Source of the DNA: Gambelia wislizenii
Taxonomy: Eukaryota; Chordata; Lepidosauria; Squamata; Crotaphytidae
Direction of reading: 5' to 3'
Assembly: GCA_030847615.1 (NCBI GenBank)
Contig: JAUMIR010000003.1
Location: 23,069,001-23,133,000 of the forward strand
DNA: 64,000 nt
The stretch's first letter is position 1. Each line of letters opens with the position of its first letter. Below the pieces are notes generated by a model that had not been told where the DNA came from, ran no database searches, and saw only the letters and a program-made list of their open reading frames with translations. A program made the translations under genes and the position numbers. Of the stretch, positions 30,821 to 41,790 are shown piece by piece.

Positions 30821-32815
30821 AATCATAGAATCATAGAATCATAGAATTGCAGAGTTGGAAGAGACCACGAGGGCCATCCAGTCCAACCCCCCTGCCACGC
30901 AGGAAATCACAATCAAAGCATCCCCGACAGATGGCCATCCAGCCTCTGTTTAAAGACCTCCAAGGAAGGAGACCCCACCACGCTCCGAGGGAGTGTGTTC
31001 CACTGCCGAACAGCTCTGACTGTCAAAAAGTTCCTCCTCATGTTGAGGTGGAATCTCTGTTCCTGGAGCTTGCACCCATTGCTCCGTGTTCCAGTCTCTG
31101 GAGCAGCAGAAAACAAGCCTGCTCCATCCTCAGCGTGACATCCCTTCAAATATTTAAACAGGGCTATCATATCGCCTCTAAACCGTCTTTTTTCCAGGCT
31201 AAACATACCCAGCTCCCTAAGTCTCTCCTCATAAGGCATTGTTTCCAGACCTTTCACCATTTTAGTTGCCCTTCTCTGGACACGCTCCAATTTGTCAATA
31301 TCCTTTCTGAATTGTGGTGCCCAGAACTGGACACAGTATTCTAAGTGAGGTCTGACCAAGGCAGAATAGAGTGGCACTATTACTTCCCTTGATCTAGACA
31401 CTATACTTCTATTGATACAGCCCAAAATTGCATTGGCCTTTTTAGCTGCCGCATCACACTGGTGACTCATGTTCAACTTGTGGTCTACTAGGACTCCTAG
31501 ATCCCTTTCGCACGTAGTCTCATTCAGCCAGGTCTCCCCCATCCTATATTTATGCATTTCATTTTTCCGCCCTAAATGCAGTACTTTACATTTCTCCATA
31601 TTGAATTTCATTTTGTTAGCTTTGGCCCAGCTCTCCAGTCTATCCAGGTCATTCTGAATTTTGATCCTGTCCTCTAGGGTATTAGCTACTCCTCCCAATT
31701 TGGTGTCATCTGCAAATTTGATAAGTATGCCCCTAATTCCCTCATCTAAGTCATTGATAAAGATGTTGAATAGCACTGGGCCCAGGACAGAACCCTGTGG
31801 CACCCCACTGGTCACATCTTTCCAAGACGAAGAGGAGCCACTGCTGAGCACCCTTTGGGTTCGGCCGGTCAACCAATTACAAATCCATTGAACAGTTAAC
31901 TTGTCTAGCCCACATTCTACAAGCTTGTTTGCAAGAATGTCATGGGGAACCTTGTCAAAGGCCTTACTGAAATCAAGGTATGCAATGTCCACAGCATTCC
32001 CTTCATCTACCAAGCTGGTAACTTTATCAAAAAAAGAGATCAGATTAGTCTGGCATGACTTGTTTCTCTGAAACCCATGCTGACTTTTTGTGATTATGGC
32101 ATTGCCTTCTAAATGTTCACAGACTCTCTGTTTAATGATCTGTTCTAGAATCTTCCCTGGTATTGATGTCAGACTAACTGGACGATAGTTGTTGGGATCC
32201 TCTTTTTTCCCCTTTTTGAAGATGGGAACAACGTTTGCCCTCCTCCAGTCTGCTGGGACTTCTCCTGTTCTCCAGGAGTTCTCAAAGATTATTGCCAATG
32301 GCTCTGAGATTATATTTGCCAGCTCTTTTAATACTCTTGGATGTAGTTCATCTGGTCCTGGAGATTTAAATTCATTTAGATTAAGAAAGTATTCCTGTAC
32401 TACCTCTTTACTTATTTTGAGCTGGATTTCCCCTATTGTGTCCTCTGTTCCATTCTCCTCAGGTTGGTCCTCCTTTTCCTTTTCTGAAAACACTGAGGCA
32501 AAGAAGGTGTTGAGTAATTCTGCCTTTTCTCTGTCCCCTGTTAGCATTTTGCCATCTTCTCCACGTAGCGGCCCTATCATTTCCTTCTTCCTCCTTTTGC
32601 TGCGGACATACCCCAAAAAACCCTTTTTATTGTTCTTAACCTCCCTAGCAAGCCTGAGCTCATTCTGCGCTTTAGCTTTTCTGACTTTACTCCTACACGT
32701 GTTCGCTATCTGTTTGAATTCTTCTTTGGTGATTTCCCCCCTTTTCCCCCCTTTTCCATTTCCTATACATGTTCCGTTTAAAACTTAGCTCCATTGAAAG
32801 TTCTTTAGTCATCCA
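30821..32815 (-). mobile_element. CR1 LINE, copy A (5'-truncated, reverse transcriptase open)
   Basis: About 2.0 kb. The 3' end at 30821 carries several copies of the 8-bp ATTCTATG repeat, the CR1 terminus. The CCAGAACT-type ORF2 region covers the whole element. The 5' truncation point is 32815, in the linker between endonuclease and RT; the homologous position in copy B is about 49708. One tandem insertion near 32740 (AAAAGGGGGG repeated) shifts the frame in the linker. The element sits in R1. Confidence 0.9.
30913..32616 (-). CDS. CR1 ORF2 fragment: reverse transcriptase domain, 567 codons open
   Basis: Non-LTR reverse transcriptase, which would copy LINE RNA at a nicked target. Visible blocks in order: [65 protein letters not shown] (catalytic D), [31 protein letters not shown] (the F-A-D-D catalytic pair), LGRKNE, and a C-terminal [16 protein letters not shown] / [15 protein letters not shown] region, ending DGHLSGML. 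The frame is open from at least the TTG at 32616 and continues upstream without a stop (VKNNKKGF) to about 32740. The endonuclease domain is missing because of 5' truncation, so the copy cannot be autonomous. The intact frame suggests a fairly young insertion compared with copy B (49228-51680). Confidence 0.9.
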   Translation of the reverse strand: MGYVRSKRRKKEMIGPLRGEDGKMLTGDREKAELLNTFFASVFSEKEKEDQPEENGTEDTIGEIQLKISKEVVQEYFLNLNEFKSPGPDELHPRVLKELANIISEPLAIIFENSWRTGEVPADWRRANVVPIFKKGKKEDPNNYRPVSLTSIPGKILEQIIKQRVCEHLEGNAIITKSQHGFQRNKSCQTNLISFFDKVTSLVDEGNAVDIAYLDFSKAFDKVPHDILANKLVECGLDKLTVQWICNWLTGRTQRVLSSGSSSSWKDVTSGVPQGSVLGPVLFNIFINDLDEGIRGILIKFADDTKLGGVANTLEDRIKIQNDLDRLESWAKANKMKFNMEKCKVLHLGRKNEMHKYRMGETWLNETTCERDLGVLVDHKLNMSHQCDAAAKKANAILGCINRSIVSRSREVIVPLYSALVRPHLEYCVQFWAPQFRKDIDKLERVQRRATKMVKGLETMPYEERLRELGMFSLEKRRFRGDMIALFKYLKGCHAEDGAGLFSAAPETGTRSNGCKLQEQRFHLNMRRNFLTVRAVRQWNTLPRSVVGSPSLEVFKQRLDGHLSGML

Positions 32816-33060
32816 ATTCTATAGATAGTGTTGGAGGGTATGACCTTGTGAACTAAGTCTTAGTTCCTGTTGTGTTAGGCAAACAATTCTAACACTGTTG
32901 CCATGTTTTTTATCTCTCATTGCTACTTTGACAAATAAAGCTGCCATTTTGCATGTACCATTTGGGAGCCTATAGCTCACAGAATCCAAAACTAGCATGG
33001 TGTTTGGGTTTAGGATGGGTTTTCTTGAGACTCAACAATGCCCAACATAACTGCTGTATG
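32816..33060. other. R1 remnant and unassigned sequence right of CR1-A
   Basis: TTGGAGGGTATG at 32831 matches the far end of R1 (compare 33386 and the minus copy near 19045). The rest is unassigned, with an AATAAA at 32933. Confidence 0.4.
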
Positions 33061-33063
33061 GAA

Positions 33064-33440
33064 AGTGCATACCCTACAACTGTTCCAATTTGGCAGGGGC
33101 GATCCTCCATCATCCCGCTTCCTATCTGCTTCTGCCACTTTTCCCCTTTGTTCTCAGCTTATTTCCATTGCTGCAAATGAGTTCCAACTGCAAAAGTAGT
33201 TTATATTCCATTAACTCAGCAGGAGGGAGTGGAAATGAGATAGCAGTATCTTGCCCTTTCCAGTAGGCTCAGACAAAAGCAAACTGTTGTAGCCTCTCCT
33301 AGCTTGTGTGTTCTTCCTCATTCATAAATTTTAGCCATCTTTAACACACGCCATACATGTCCTGAGTTTCTGCTGTGAAACTTGGGAGGGTATGAAAATG
33401 GCATCTTGGGGTGGAAAGGGTGCCCTGCAAAGTATGCTGG
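33064..33440 (+). repeat. Repeat R1, copy 4 (uninterrupted)
   Basis: The most complete R1: CATACCCTACAACTGTTCC, then CCCCTTTGTTCTCAGC, ATTGCTGCAAATGAGTT, AGACAAAAGCAAACTG, GGGAGGGTATG and AAGTATGCTGGGATACTATT. Confidence 0.7.
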
Positions 33441-33444
33441 GATA

Positions 33445-35044
33445 CTATTAAACTGACTTTGTGCCAATTATGTTATCTAGGCCAGTCCTCATTTTCCTCT
33501 GCTAAAAGGTTACACTGTAAACATTAACATGCAATTTTCTCTTCCATATCAATTCACTGTTAATTTCATGCAGTAATTGCAAATTCAAGTTGCAAACAAA
33601 TTTGGGATACAACCAAACCTCCTGGAAATCATTGCCTGTGCTTTCAATATGATTTCTGCAGACACAAAGACCACAGATGTCCTCTTTCAAGGGTGAATGC
33701 TTTCCCCACACACATAGCCCCAATTGCACAAAGTGAGATAAGGGAAAGGACAGCACCCTGTAGCCTTTGCAATCGTTTTAGGGGTGGAGGAAGATTACGT
33801 CTGCTAAGCCCCAGAAATATTTGCAGTGTGGGGTAGCTGCTTAAGTGTCACCAAGAAGTATAGAAATGCATCTCCAGGAAGGGACAAAAGAAGACAGTGA
33901 TTTTCATAAAATCTGCAACTACCTTGTATGCATAGATTCAAGTTTAGAAACAATAACTATTTTAAATGCAATCCAAATCACCGTAACAGGTAAGACTATG
34001 ACCATGTGGCCTATATATAGTGTTTATGACTGGGAACTGTATATGAGTTGCATATATTGAGAGTTATTAACACTCTAATGGGTGTTCACTATAAGAATTG
34101 TTGGATGTTGCTTATGTGAACCTGTGAGTATTGTAAGCACATTATTCATTGTAAGTTGCTTGTATTTTGAGAGTTGCTTATGAACCAATGTGGATTGTTT
34201 TACAACATTGAGTGCCACTATAAATTTATATTCCTCATATACAAATAATTAAACACAAACTGTTGGAGCATCATTCAGCAGTGGTATTGTATATACCTAG
34301 CACACACAGTTCCCAGTCATTAACACACTTAAGTGAGGACCTAGCCTAGTCAGAATTCTATAGATAGTGTTGACAGGTTTTCAAAATAGTAATAAGGGAC
34401 AATTGAAAATCATGACGTACAGGGCTGACAATCAGGAAGTAGCTATCAACAAGTTCACATTTACCTAAATACCCAATTAAAGTGTTGATATGAGTTAACA
34501 TAGGTGTGTTTCTATGTAAAATTAACCTATTGTCCACATTCATAAATTACATGATGCACACATTTCTCTTTATATGAAGGGTCCACACAGCAAAATATGG
34601 AATATGGGGGCGGGGGGAGGTATCTTTTTCATTCTATATAAAAGAAAAGTCCTTCCAACCCTCAAAAGGGGAGTGTCGCTTAAAATAAGGGACATCTGCC
34701 AGTCCTCTATTGGAAGGTATCCATTTATTTAGTAAATCAGCATTCTGCTCAGTAAACAGCACTGGCTTTCCTTAACTGTGCTCTGTAGTGATAAAACATT
34801 ATGTGCACAAACAACCTCTAAAACAGCATACTACTTGGCCTACCACAAATGCAGTAGCAATTGCATGTGCAACTACCCTGTGTGTAGTGAATTGGCAAAG
34901 AGCCATGCAAATATGTTAAAAAGGCAGGGTTTAAGGCCAACACAGATGTGAACTGAAAGACAGGATGAAGGAAAGGAACAGAGCTACAATTTTTATTGAG
35001 GCATCAATACTGAAGAGAGGTAATATTAAACCCTCCACCATTGT
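33445..35044. other. Apparently single-copy intronic sequence
   Basis: No named repeat. Contains AATTCTATAGATAGTGTTG at 34354-34372, identical to 32815-32833. Confidence 0.4.
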
Positions 35045-35340
35045 CTTATCTCAATTTGTTGTTCTTATTTGACGTCAAGTTGGCTTTGACTTATGATGGC
35101 CCTATGAATTTTGTCTTTTCAGCAATCCATAGTATCTCTAGAACTCTTCTTTAGCACCATATTTCAAATGAATCCATTCTTTTCCTGTCAACTTTCTTCA
35201 CTGTCTAGGTTTTACAACCATACATAGAAATCAGAAATACTATGGCATGGATAAGTCTAACTTTGGTATTTAATGATATCTCTTTGCACGTAAGCATCTA
35301 AATTGTCCCTCTCAAAAGTTCCTGGGAATCTGCCTCATCT
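35045..35340 (-). mobile_element. Bov-B LINE 3' fragment
   Basis: The minus strand contains ATGTATGGTTGTAAAACCTA (the MYGCESW region, degraded), ATTAAATACCAAAGTTAGAC and the tail CATAAGTCAAAGCCAACTTG. This matches 38501-39026. Confidence 0.75.
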
Positions 35341-35344
35341 CAGT

Positions 35345-36095
35345 CTGAAAGAAAAAAATACTGGTATGTCACAGGTCTCATAGCAGTTTTGGTATCAACT
35401 TAGACTTGGAAAATTGCATCGGGCAGAGAGGTTAACGTATACCCAAGTAGTGCAGCATTGTTTTCTCACCACTGCAGGGCTGCTAAAACAAACCAGCAAG
35501 ACCTCTGCTATATATTTTGATCTCTTCCTAGTGTGTCGGAGGACAACTGTGTTTTCATACTGTTTCTTCATCTAACGGAACCATTGTCCTTTTGGCTTGT
35601 ATATCAGAGCAAGCCTGCCTATAGCAGGACAAAGAAATATAGAAAACACAGTGTAAGAGGCAGTGAGGTTTGCAAAGTGTTCCTTGGTACAAAAAGAGTA
35701 TGGCGCTATTTATTTCTCCCAAATGCTGGGAGAAATGCCAGCAAACATATTGAGCGTGGGCAGGTTTCTTTTCTTTTAGCACTGAGCAAGCCAGAAATTG
35801 TGGCTTTTGGCAGGTTTGAGTCCTAGCATCTCTTTTGGCCAAACTAGACAGGAATAAACTAGAATATACATGTCTCTGCAGTTAATATGAAGGTTTTAAA
35901 AAATGCAAGTAACATCACCTGCAGGGAACAGGGTTCGTGCAAGATTTTTGTGGGCTGTACGTGGGACAGCCAATATGCACATGCCCATATATATCCACCC
36001 CTGGCTCAGCTGTCCTCCCCCCGCCACTTCTGTGACCGCTGCTGTTTCTGGTGTTGCTTTCCTTGACCACCAGAAATAGATTTCATCCTTCTAGT
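35345..36095. other. No recognisable feature
   Basis: Overlapping antisense frames at 35533-35842 look like chance. No repeat family named. Confidence 0.4.
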
Positions 36096-36099
36096 GCTT

Positions 36100-36580
36100 T
36101 CACACTACTCAGGTTGGCTAACAATTAAAGCCAATATTGGGCCAGGCCAACAACTATCATGTCAGAATGCAGAGAAGCTCTTGAAATCTGCAAACACCTT
36201 GACAACTTCAACAGGAAAGAAGAACACCCTTAAAGTAAACAAAGTTTGGCTACCTGTCTTGAAAAACACCAAAATCTAAACTCAATGCGTGCAAACAAAC
36301 TCCACCCAGGGACAGGGTATTTCCAGCAGATAATGGGCCATTAGCCAAACAGACACTAATCCTCCTTGCATATCTCCCCCAGGAACTACCCATTCAAATA
36401 CACAAATTTACATATCCTCTCCAATAGGGGCTCACAGTATATAAAAAAGCCCACACTCCTACCCAACCATTCTCTGAAGATGCCAGCCACAGATGCAGGA
36501 GAAATGTCAAGAATAAACTCTTTGAGAACACAGCCTCACAGCCTGGAAAAAAACCCACAGAAAACCTAATAATAAAATAC
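36100..36580 (+). mobile_element. Penelope-like element, 3' remnant (GIY-YIG endonuclease end)
   Basis: In one frame it reads ECREALEICKHLDNFNRKEE and after a frameshift LKVNKVWLPVLKNTKI, resembling the end of the Penelope-type endonuclease region (REAIEI..K...NFN...., W.PVL). Downstream is TCTGAAGATGCCAGCCACAG, a 3' UTR motif that I associate with this kind of element in reptiles. Decayed. Confidence 0.55.
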
Positions 36581-36589
36581 ATTACTTAT

Positions 36590-37905
36590 AGTACTTTTAG
36601 CTATCATGATTTCCTGCTGCTCCCCCTTCCCAAGAATCCTAGAAATTATAGTTGAACAAAAAGCTAATGATTCTGTACAACATCTCTACTCTTCCCTCAT
36701 CAGAGAACTACAATTCCCAATGCTCACTGGAAAGAGGGAGTGGCAGACAAGCCTATAGTGTCACAGAGTCCTTTTATCTTTTTAACTGAAAGACTGCTGA
36801 CAGTCCCCTTCTATCTCTCATTCCCTCTTTTATCTTATAGCTCACAACCTGCCCTTTACAACTATGCCCTTTACAAGATGCTTCTGTAGATAGAGGCTCA
36901 TCCTTGACCCAAGAGTTATCTTTATTCATTTTAAATGATTGGTGGTGGTGGTGGTGTGGGGGGTAGGTAATGGGTGTGTATCTCCCAGCAGAGTTAGAAG
37001 GTCTTTCTATCTAATATTGCTTGTTTGGTAGAGGGTGGAGGGGATAGAAAATTCTTCTGAATTAAAAAAAATCCCCTCTAAAGTGTTCTTTTAAAAATCT
37101 CTCTTGTTGATTGAGGAACAATTCCACAGTTCAGTGTCCTCATCTTAATCCAGTTACCTTGTGAAAATACACTTGGTTGCCGCCTGACAGCCTTTCATAA
37201 AGGGAGAGAAAATATTTAACTGTTTGTAATTTCCACACATTATCGCAGACTAATATAATGGTGTATTTGTTAAATGTGCACCGCTCTTCTCCTCTGTGGC
37301 TAAATGAACCATAGGCCATCTCCCTTTTCTGTAGTCAATTTGAAATTAACATATAATGCAGAATAATTGACTTGTCGGCCACCCAGCCATTTTACAGGGT
37401 GAATTATACCTTTCATCTTTTTTCCTGATGCACGAGGATGAAAAGTGCTTTAAGGTTCCTTCCTTTGGAGTTGTGCAGGCAGATACAGGTGCTTCCTCGA
37501 TGTTTTTATGTTGTGAGGATTAAAAAAGAGGAATAATAAATTGAATATAAATACCTTTTAACCACAGCCTTTTGACAAGAGATGCCTTGGCAACTAGGAA
37601 ACAGGAAGATCCTTATGAGCGAGTCACCTAAAAGGGGGGGGGGGCAGGAAGAAATCAAGACCTAATGCTGAGGGCCAGTTTATACACTACCTTCAGCTTG
37701 TTTCATCACTCACATGTTCTGCTCATCGATGGAGATTGGCATCAGACCCAGGAAAGCAAAAGAACAACATCCAGCTCTCATTACCTATCTCCACCACAGC
37801 CTGGAGAAAGTCCAACCCTAGCCTTTCAGTGTTTCAGACCTAAGGGCTTTTCACTTGCTCATCTTTCAAGGCTGACCCACGATCCGTTTTTGTTGCATGA
37901 TATGG
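36590..37905. other. Apparently single-copy intronic sequence, candidate conserved block
   Basis: 37130-37600 has no repeat signature and is compositionally even, with TAAT-rich stretches (GAATAATTGACTTGTCGGCC). It is a possible conserved noncoding element, judged only by appearance. A (GGT)n run lies at 36941-36955 and a G10 run near 37634. Confidence 0.35.
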
Positions 37906-37907
37906 AC

Positions 37908-37980
37908 TTGGAAAGTCTCTCATTCATAGGGTCACTATAAGTAAAAGCTGACTTGATAGCAACTAAGAACAACAACAACC
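37908..37980 (+). mobile_element. Bov-B LINE extreme 3' end
   Basis: GTCTCTCATTCATAGGGTCA then CTATAAGTAAAAGC and AACAACAACAAC, the same terminus as at 38980-39020. Confidence 0.65.
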
Positions 37981-38231
37981 ATCCAACCCTAGCCAAGGTA
38001 GATAATACACAAAGTTGGCCATGTTATTTTGGGTACATGAGGTAGAAACTGTCACAAGCACAATTAGAAAAAAAAAAAAGTAAAGATATATTTAAACAAA
38101 TTGCCATTTGCAGTCCTTTTGTGATACCTAAGATCTGTTTCTTGAAGTGAATACCCCACTCTGCATAATGGAAAGGCCAACCCTGTTCATTTTGTAATAG
38201 GTGCCCCTCACCCAAGAGACTGATGCCTTAA

Positions 38232-38440
38232 GAGGCCAGTGGGGTAGAGTGGTTCTTCTTGAGCTGGGACTTGAGAGATCCAGCTTCATGAACATTCACT
38301 AGAAGACCATAGGTCAGTCACTATCACTCTTAATTTAACCAAACCCATTGGGTTGCTGTGAGGTTAAAGTGGTGAGGAGGAGAATGATATACACCACTTT
38401 GAGTACTTTGGAGGAAAGACCAGATATATGTGTAACTAAT
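38232..38440 (+). mobile_element. tRNA-derived SINE of a second type
   Basis: A head like AGGCCAGTGGGGTAGAGTGG and a tail GGGTTGCTGTGAGGTTAAAG... CACTTTGAGTACTTTGGAGG...ATATATG. The tail resembles an L2-type end. Diverged. Confidence 0.55.
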
Positions 38441-38500
38441 TTCCTCACTGTGTGTAGATGTATTGTGTTAGTATTTAAATTACCATAATTCTTTCCAGAA

Positions 38501-39026
38501 GAATAATAATATTAAGACTTGGGAAAGCAGCCATGAAGGACAAGCTCTTCAAATGTAAAGACATATCATTAAATACCAAAGTCAGAATCATCCAGACCAT
38601 AGTATTTCCAATTTCAACGTATGGTTGTGAAAGCTGGACAGTGAAGAAAGCTGACAGGAAGAAAATCAACTCATTGAAATGTGGTGCTAGAGGAGAGTTC
38701 TAAAGATCCTATGGTCTGCTAAACAGACAAAAGGATCATAGAGCAAATCAAGTTTGAGCTCACATTAGAAGCAAAAATGGCTAATCTGAGGCTGTTGTAC
38801 TTTGGACATGTCATAAGATGATGTGACTCAATGGAAAAGATTATCATTCTTGGTAAACCGAAAGCAGTAGGAAAAGAGGGAGACTGCCCTACAGGTGAAT
38901 TGATTAAATCAAGGAAGCCATGGCCCTGAGTTTGCCACACTTGAGCTGGGCAGTTGATGACCAGGGGCCTTTCAGGTCTCTCATTCATGGGGTCATCGTA
39001 AGTCAACAACGACAGCAAATAACAAA
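38501..39026 (+). mobile_element. Bov-B LINE 3' insertion with exact 11-bp target duplication
   Basis: Flanked by TCTTTCCAGAA at 38490-38500 and 39027-39037. It contains the degraded ORF2 C-terminus (TYGCESWTVKKADRKK around 38620) and the 3' end GGGGTCATCGTAAGTCAACA, followed by a short A-rich tail. Confidence 0.85.
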
Positions 39027-39388
39027 TCTTTCCAGAACGTGGAAAGCTACTTTTTAGAGTATATCTCCAAGCACAGTTAACATGCTGACTCTGGGATTCA
39101 TTAAGAGATAGTTTTCCACTGTATTGTACCCAATCTAGGATTGCCTTACAATCCTTAAGAAGACATTAAGAAAACACATCAGAGGAACCCTGCCTCCCAT
39201 GCAATTTTACCCCAATTCTGCATACAGAATTTTTTAAAAAAAATATACAGTTCTAAAACCAACAGCAAGAAATCCGGAGCGGCATTTAAACAGCAGAATA
39301 AAATGCACCAAGGATCGCAAATGAAGACACATCATTTCATGACTGTAATTTTAAAATGTCCATTGAAATAAAAATAGGACTAACCAAT

Positions 39389-39712
39389 CAAATATTTGAA
39401 GGGATTTCATGCTGAGGATGGAACAAGCTTGTTTTTTGCTGCTCCAGAAACTAGGACACGGAGCAGTGGGTTCAAACTACAGGAAAAGAGATTCCACCTA
39501 AACATTAGGAAGAACTTCCTGATAGTAAGAGCTGTTTAGAAGTGGAATACACTGCCTCATAGTGTGGTGGAGTCTCCTTCTTTGGAGGCTTTTAAACAGA
39601 GGCTGGATGGCCATCTGTCAGGAGTGCTTTGATTATGTATTCCTGCATGGCAGGGGGTTGGACTAGATGGCCCTTGTGGTCCCTTCCAGCTCTATGATTC
39701 CTTGATTCTATG
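39389..39712 (+). mobile_element. CR1 LINE 3' fragment
   Basis: Encodes the C-terminal KYLKG-like region through degraded RLDGHLSG (39600-39630). It ends GGTTGGACTAGATGGCCCTT and TGATTCCTTGATTCTATG. Confidence 0.85.
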
Positions 39713-40700
39713 TTCAATCATTGAAAAGCAGTAGATATAGATTATTTGATTTCATTTCCTGGGCATGAATAATTTAGCATGTGCTTCAGTTTGCCCCTGT
39801 GGAATCTAATGATCACAAGCCTCTTGTTGACTTTGAGAGGTCTTGTTTTCTCTTAAGTTGCTGCAGCATCACATTGAATGGCAAAATCAGGATATGCGAA
39901 GAATTACATTCAGTTTTCAGAGATGCTGAGCACTACTCTCTGTTCTCAGCTGTAAAAAGAAATTAAAGGTATTAAGGATACTTTCCTATGTTTCTAATCA
40001 TTATGGCAGTCAAGCAAAGTTGCATACAGCAACTGAAAACCAAAGTCATGTTTTCCAGGCAAGGGTGCAGTTCCCATTATTTTAAAAGACAGAGGTGACC
40101 TTGCAACTTGGTTCTGAAGATGTCTGATCTTTGCAGCTGGTCCATAATCTCTGACCAATTTATTTATGCCACAAATACTTTCCTTCTCCCATTCTTGGCA
40201 CTGAACACTCCCCCACAAGCCCTCAAGATCAACCTCTGGCTTCCAAAACTGACAATGTCTGCAGTACAGTTATGAGCTGTCAGTGCTAAAATCTGAAGCA
40301 CCAAGGAAAATTTATAGATAGCGTAAAACGAATTGGATTTAATATCAAATTAAATAGCACAAGGAATAAACTGCACTGAGCCTATTATCTGTTTACATAT
40401 TTCATTCCATAAAAAAAGACTCAATTTTTATGTCTCGTTGAAGCTGCCACAGCACTCTGAACCTGGCACCAAGCAGATGTTTTGTGGGAAAGGGACACCC
40501 TCACTACAGAAGGTAGGCCTCGCTTGCCAAAAAGTACCTGAGGCCTCTTCCAGAAAGAACCATCTGTTTGTCTGGGCTGACAGAAAGCCAAGAGAAGCAT
40601 TTGACTCTGGCTGCCATCCTGTGAGCTGGAGTTGCACATTTGGTTTGTTGGGTCTCACCTTTCAAGAAAGCAGCATGCTCATCCCATGGGGAGACCATAC
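39713..40700. other. Apparently single-copy intronic sequence
   Basis: A 146-codon frame (40438-40878) overlaps antisense frames and later repeats, so I do not treat it as coding. Confidence 0.4.
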
Positions 40701-40704
40701 AAAC

Positions 40705-40775
40705 AAGCAGAGCTTGGGAAAAGCTCCTTTTTTGGACTACTGGCTATGCTGGCTGGGGGATTCTGGGAATTTCAT
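40705..40775. repeat. Short inverted repeat of the TTGTAGTCC class
   Basis: GAGCTTGGGAAAAGCTCC, then GGCTGGGGGATTCTGGGAAT. Truncated copy. Confidence 0.4.
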
Positions 40776-40860
40776 ACCTTCCTACTGTTCTGATTTGGAG
40801 GGACATTCCCAGTTAACCCTCTGCTGTCCCGCTTTTTCAGCTGTTTTTAAAGTGTCTCAG
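40776..40860 (+). repeat. Repeat R1, copy 5, left part
   Basis: CCTTCCTACTGTTCTGATTT through TTCAGCTGTTTTTAAAGTGT, ending at TCTCAG where MITE E is inserted. Confidence 0.65.
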
Positions 40861-41501
40861 GGGTTGCCTAAATGGTGAAAATACTCCTCACAAAATGCGA
40901 GGAGAATACAATCTGTCTCTATGGGATCCCACATCTATTCACCGTATTGTGAAGGAAAGGGGCCCAAAACACCATATACTCCGCAGAAAAAGCCTTTGCA
41001 GCTTTCCCCATTTTTTTTTTTTAAACAGCGAGGAGAATGTGCATTCCTGCTTATTGGGACAAGTGATTGAATTGATCCGCCTTCCCAATTCAAGCAGATG
41101 ATTGGTCGGACACGTGTGGGTGGCAAAGCTTGCTAGCAAGGCAAGCACCCAGAGCCACTCTGTTGGATTTTCACCTTAGAGAACAAGCACAAAGGTGATA
41201 AAACAGCTTCCCCCTTTTTTTTTTGTTAAAGTGAAAGGTCGCTCTTTCGTACCTTGGCTATGTTTTTTTTTAATAAATACTGTCTAGCTCCAGCAAATTG
41301 AGGTAAGTAAAAACACAAGTAATTCACTCATGGCTGCCATCTTGATTCGCAGGCCTACCTGTTTGCACAGCAAATGCAGATAGCTTTGTATGCCTGCCAT
41401 CTGCCCCCCCCCAAAAAAACCCTTAAGACAAATAGCAGCTCCTACGAATTACCATTACTGCAAAGCAATCCACATTTTTTTTGCCTCGTTTGGACAAGCC
41501 C
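40861..41501. mobile_element. TIR MITE (copy E) inside R1
   Basis: 641 bp. Left end GGGTTGCCTAAATGGTGAAA; inverted right end GGGCTTGTCCAAACGAGGCA. Flanks CAG and TTG. The interior ATGGCTGCCATCTTGA matches copy D in reverse. Contains GAGGTAAGTAAAAAC at 41301. Confidence 0.7.
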
Positions 41502-41790
41502 TTGGTTTCTCTTTCTGCCCACTTTCCCTCTTTGTCCTCAGTTTAACATCAATTGCTACAAATTGAGTTTAAAATGCAGTAGTAGTTTGCACTTAACTCA
41601 GTGGGGGAGAGGAAAAGAGGAGGAAGAATCTTGCCCCTCCCTGTATACTCAGGCAAAAGCAAACTGCTGCAGCCTTTCCTAGCTTGGATGGTCTTCCTCA
41701 TTAATAACTTTTGCCATCTTGACCACACTCCAGTGTTGCTTGGCAGCGCATGCCCTGGTTTTCATCTGTGAAATGTTAAAGGAAATGGAG
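41502..41790 (+). repeat. Repeat R1, copy 5, right part
   Basis: Resumes at GTTTCTCTTTCTGCCC, the R1 position expected after TGTCCCAG, and runs to TTCATCTGTGAAATGTTAAA. Confidence 0.65.

Noticed and set aside
32189..32788. 199-codon plus-strand frame
   Set aside because: Antisense shadow of the CR1 reverse transcriptase on the minus strand. The same applies to 49726-50313 minus.
40438..40878. 146-codon open frame
   Set aside because: Runs from unique sequence through a short inverted repeat into R1 and MITE E; no coding signature.
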